A stretch of 64,000 nucleotides of DNA from the NCBI GenBank assembly GCA_029204225.1, contig CM055113.1:22515605-22579604 (forward strand), given 5' to 3'. A program made the position numbers and the translations under genes. The notes under the pieces are model-generated. The model was not told the DNA's origin. It did no database searches and saw only the letters and a list, made by a program, of their open reading frames with translations. This stretch comes from Diphasiastrum complanatum (lineage: Eukaryota; Streptophyta; Lycopodiopsida; Lycopodiales; Lycopodiaceae). Of the stretch, positions 61,005 to 64,000 are shown piece by piece (the stretch's first letter is position 1; each line of letters starts with the position of its first letter).

Positions 61005-61048
61005 GCGTAAATAGCTTGGTTTTGACTTGTTGTTCGATTGAAGTTTTT

Positions 61049-61976
61049 TCACAGAGATCTGTTGAAAAAGCCTCCGTAACTCGTAGTGAAGGTACTAAGA
61101 ATTTTACGGGCGTTACCGCTTCTTGACCGTATACTAAGTGGAAAGGGGTTACCCACCCAGTGGCTTTCTTCGGGGTGGTGCGGTAAGCCCAGATAGCTGA
61201 GAAAAGTTGTTTTCCAATCAGAGCGACTGGTTTTAACTATCTTGGTTAGAATCTTACAGATCGTCTTGTTAGTTGATTCAGCCTGGCCATTACACCTAGG
61301 ATAGTATGGTGTACTTTTTCTATGAACGACAAGGTAATGGCGCAGGAGATTATCAACGACAACATTTAAAAAATGCGTGTCGCGATCACTAACAAGCTCA
61401 ATGGGACAACCAAAACGGGTAATAATATTTTCGTAAAGAAAATGTGCAACTGTTTTTGCGTTGGCGTCCTTCGTTGCTCGGGCCTCTACCCACTTAGTGG
61501 CGTAATCTGTGGCTAGAGGATGTATTGAACTTGGGTATGTTCGTTTTTGGACTGATGGGTCCAACAAAGTCAATCCCCCACTTATGGAAGGCTTCGCCTT
61601 CTATAATGGGAGTCAATGGTGTGAAGTCTGCTTTGGTATTTTTCTTTGCTCTTTGACAGACATCACATGCTTTAATGACAGCAAACGTGTCTTTAAACAA
61701 AGATGGCCACCACAATCCTGCTCGAAGGATAATCCACCTTGTGGCTTCAGCAGAAAAGTGGCCACCTCCGATGCCCTCATGAGCCTGAGATATTATCGGT
61801 TGTATCTCAGATTCATAGGCACATCGTCGAATAATGTCGTCAACGTCCCTTTTGTAAAGTTGTCCCGCAATTAACTGAAAGGGCGCTGCTTCTATGAAAA
61901 AAATTCTTTTTTTCATTGTCCACAGACCTTCTTTTAGTCGGCCTGTTGTGAGGAACTGAGTGATCTCCTCAGCCAT
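61049..61976 (-). pseudogene. Gypsy integrase (H2C2 finger and DDE core), frameshifted
   Basis: The zinc finger HEGIGGGHFSAEAT ... ACDVCQRAK is followed by FHKWGIDFVGPISPKTN (first Asp). A frameshift falls near 61520. Then come ATDYATKWVEARATKDANAK, CPIELVSDRDTHFLN (second Asp) and YPRCNGQAESTNKTICKILT (Glu). The D-D-E triad is therefore all present but split over two frames. The C-terminal part runs out of frame after about 61150. Confidence 0.9.
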
Positions 61977-62450
61977 AGGGGTGTGGCATGCATTAGGAAG
62001 ATCAGTGTAGTTGCTTTTTCAGCACTTGGTAGTCTGGAAAGGTGATCCGCCATGAAATCTTGGGACCCGTTCCGAACGACTATACGGAAATTAAATTCCT
62101 CCAAAATTAGTAGCCATCGAGCTATTCGTCCCGTCTTACAGGACTTATTAACGATATATAGGAGTGCTTGATGGTCTGTGTAGAAAGCAAAGGTCTGGCC
62201 TAATAAATAATGTCGTAGTTGTTGTACCGCATAGACCATTGCCAATGCTTCTCTCTCGGTAGTGGTATAGTTTACTTCAACAAGCACCAGTTGCATGCTT
62301 AAGAAACGTATGGGAAAGTCCTTGCCATACTCGCCTGGTTGTGCAAGAAGACCCCCAATGGCATACTTACTTGCGTCAATATGCACATGGAATTTTGTCG
62401 TGTAATCTGGCGAGCGGAGTATGGGAGCCGTTGTGAGTGTTGTCTCCAAC
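61934..62450 (-). pseudogene. Gypsy RNase H domain
   Basis: Continues from RT in the same frame: FHVHIDASKYAIGGLLAQPG (first catalytic Asp), NYTTTEREALAMVYAVQQLR (catalytic Glu), TFAFYTDHQALLYIVNKSCK (third Asp) and NGSQDFMADHLSRLPS. The catalytic set is present. The frame then decays just before the integrase frame at 61976. Confidence 0.9.
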
Positions 62451-63627
62451 TCCTCAAAGGCCTTAATTCGTTCTTCGGTCCAGCGAGGATCTACCACAAC
62501 TAAATAAACGAGACATGCCTTGCCGGCATAGTCGATTATAAAGATGCGATAGTAGTTGGTATGACCGAGGAAGACATATACTTCCTTCACTGTTGCAGGT
62601 AGGGGCATGTCCACGATAACCTTGATTTTTGACGGGTCGGTAGAAATATCGTCCTTTGATATTATATGCCCGAGTACAACCCCGTGGGTGACCCATATTT
62701 GGCATTTATCAGGGTTTAGTGAGATGCCGAACCTACGATAGTGAATGAAGATTTTCTCCAAGGCATCTAGGTGCGTAGCAGCGGAAGAATGTACACCTAG
62801 ATCGTCGAGATAAATCTCCACGACCCGATGTAACAGATCTTGAAAGGCCAGTTGCATGACCCGTTGGAATGTTGAGGGGGCATTACATAAGCCAAAAGGC
62901 ATAATGCTATAAGCGTAAATGCCACTCTCTGTGGCAAAAGCCGTTTTATGTTTATCTTCAGGGGCTATTTGAACAAGGAAATAGCCGCTGAACCCATCCA
63001 AGAAGCTGAAAGCTTCAGCTCCTGCCATTTCCTCTAATATTTGGTTGTTAGGGGCAAGGGAAAATGGTCTTTTTTTGTAACCGCATTAAGGTTCTTGAGG
63101 TCAATACAGATACAAAGCTTGTCATTTTTCTTGGGTACAACCACAATGGGTAATACCCAATCAGTATGTTGGACTTCATAAATGAAGCCAGCATCCAACA
63201 ATTTCTTAATATCTTCGTCGATCCTCTCACGATAGACTGGGTTACTGCGGTAAGGTTTAGCTCTAACGGGCTTAGCATTGTCCTCTAGAGGAATCCAATG
63301 TACTACTATTTCAGGGGGGATATTTTTCATCTCGGTATAATTCCATGCAAATACATCCCTGTATTTGTGTAATAAAGTCTCTAGATCAGACAGTTGGATT
63401 GATGACAAATGTGCACCAACATGAACTATTTGATCTATGTCCTCATCATGATCTTTAAGGTTTAGTGGAATTGTCTTAGCGGGTCCTTCAAAGGAATTGG
63501 AACTTGGTGTAGGTTCCCGATGTGGCTGTGGTAACTGGATAACAACGTCATCCAGTGTAAAGTCTTTGAACTTCTGTGGATGATCGAAAGGTGGGTCCAC
63601 AAAATGTTTTGGGACTTTAGAAATCAT
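62450..63627 (-). pseudogene. Gypsy reverse transcriptase domain
   Basis: From MISKVPKHFVDPPFDHPQ (63627) through YRDVFAWNYTEMKNIPPEIV, the typical pre-RT segment. Then come LLDAGFIYEVQHTDWVLPIV, VPKKNDKLCICIDLKNLNAV and HFPLPL, a 1-base frameshift near 63050, FSFLDGFSGYFLVQIAPEDK, IMPFGLCNAPSTFQRVMQ and the active-site EIYLDDLGVHS (YLDD, about 62815). LNPDKCQIW and VLGHIISKDDI follow. The active-site Asp pair is intact. Confidence 0.92.
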
Positions 63628-64000
63628 TTGAGGTGATTCTTTATCAGACGTGGAAGCTTTGTCGGAGTGTTTGTTGTTTTCCCCTCTGATAAGGGCTTGA
63701 TTGGCTGCTTAAGCTTTGCACGCATCTGTTTTTGTCGCTCGGTTAATTTTGTAGCAATAATGATATTTTTTTGTAATCGAGGTTTTTGTGATTTTTGAAT
63801 GGGTGGTGTTGTGGCCTCAGTTACCATATCATCGTCGATTGTATCCTAGACTTCATCGGAATACACGTCCCAAGTATATAGTCTGGTTTTGGGCCTATAT
63901 GCTTGTGTGGTTGGTACTTTGGATGTTAGTTGGACATGAGCCAACGTTCCTGGTGACTTGATCTCCTTAGGAATGACTTTGGATGGATAACGTTGAGCAT

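Larger units (their letters stand above)
60600..64000 (-). pseudogene. Ty3/gypsy pol polyprotein, frameshifted, 5' end outside window
   Basis: Minus-strand order: linker (63999-63630, one TAG near 63845), RT, RNase H, H2C2 zinc finger, integrase, C-terminal tail. The tail ends TVVNGGRLRRYYKELFFVDP near 60610 with no chromodomain visible. Frame breaks fall near 63627, 63050, 61980, 61520 and 61050, the last helped by a 92-bp tandem duplication. All enzyme motifs are still recognisable, so decay is moderate. The lineage is uncertain; absence of a chromodomain would fit the Athila/Tat side. Arrays 2 and 3 lie downstream on this strand, where such elements often carry tandem repeats. Gag and protease would lie beyond 64000. 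Confidence 0.9.

Noticed and set aside
49455..64000. One continuous gypsy element joining the gag at 49.5-50.1 kb with the pol at 60.6-64 kb
   Set aside because: Both are minus strand, but pol lies upstream of gag in that orientation, so they cannot be one gag-pol unit without rearrangement.

Overview
This is nuclear DNA from a land plant with a repeat-rich genome. Two intron-containing plant genes lie among degraded transposable elements. I cannot place the species: the exon structure fits any vascular plant, and the density of old LTR elements and long GA/CT microsatellites is only suggestive. I recognised no tRNA gene, rRNA gene, CRISPR array or bacterial-type operon.

Layout. 0.9-4.6 kb: a minus-strand hAT transposase pseudogene (BED zinc finger, DUF659, hATC dimerisation region) with low-complexity introns. 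5-12 kb: mostly non-coding, with a possible orphan first exon (minus, about 7.1 kb), a 413-bp fold-back element and a fragment of an LTR family I call family A. 11.9-13.6 kb: a scrambled minus-strand Ty1/copia remnant joined to another family A piece. 13.7 kb: a 160-bp GA array. 15.5-16.2 kb: an unrecognised decayed minus-strand coding stretch.

16.98-28.93 kb (plus): a complete 15-exon ALDH10 gene (aminoaldehyde/betaine aldehyde dehydrogenase) of 504 codons. It has a GA-rich 5' leader, G-box/ABRE-like motifs upstream and a tandemly duplicated exon 4. 28.9-35.1 kb: long interval with no gene I can support. 35.12-38.77 kb: an intact-looking non-autonomous family A LTR element with target-site duplication, primer-binding site and polypurine tract. 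39.4-39.9 kb: start of a minus-strand copia gag. 42.96-45.60 kb (plus): a complete 9-exon GH28 polygalacturonase gene of 435 codons, including a 21-bp micro-exon.

46.15-48.5 kb (plus): a 5'-truncated copia pol with frameshifts. 49.1-49.4 kb: a minisatellite sharing its core with two later arrays. 49.5-50.1 kb (minus): a Ty3/gypsy gag. 50.3-51.4 kb (minus): another family A piece. 52.4-58.2 kb: a GC-richer mosaic of gag-like and coiled-coil reading frames. It holds two inverted copies of one leader, each beginning at a tRNA-Met-type primer-binding site. 58.2-60.2 kb: two minisatellite arrays, one with a roughly 297-300 bp higher-order repeat. 60.6-64.0 kb (minus): a frameshifted Ty3/gypsy pol (RT, RNase H, integrase) that runs off the window.

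Only ALDH10 and the polygalacturonase look functional. The most unusual signals are the in-frame exon 4 duplication in ALDH10, the 51-bp/297-bp hierarchical minisatellite open on both strands, the inverted leader pair, and the family A elements.
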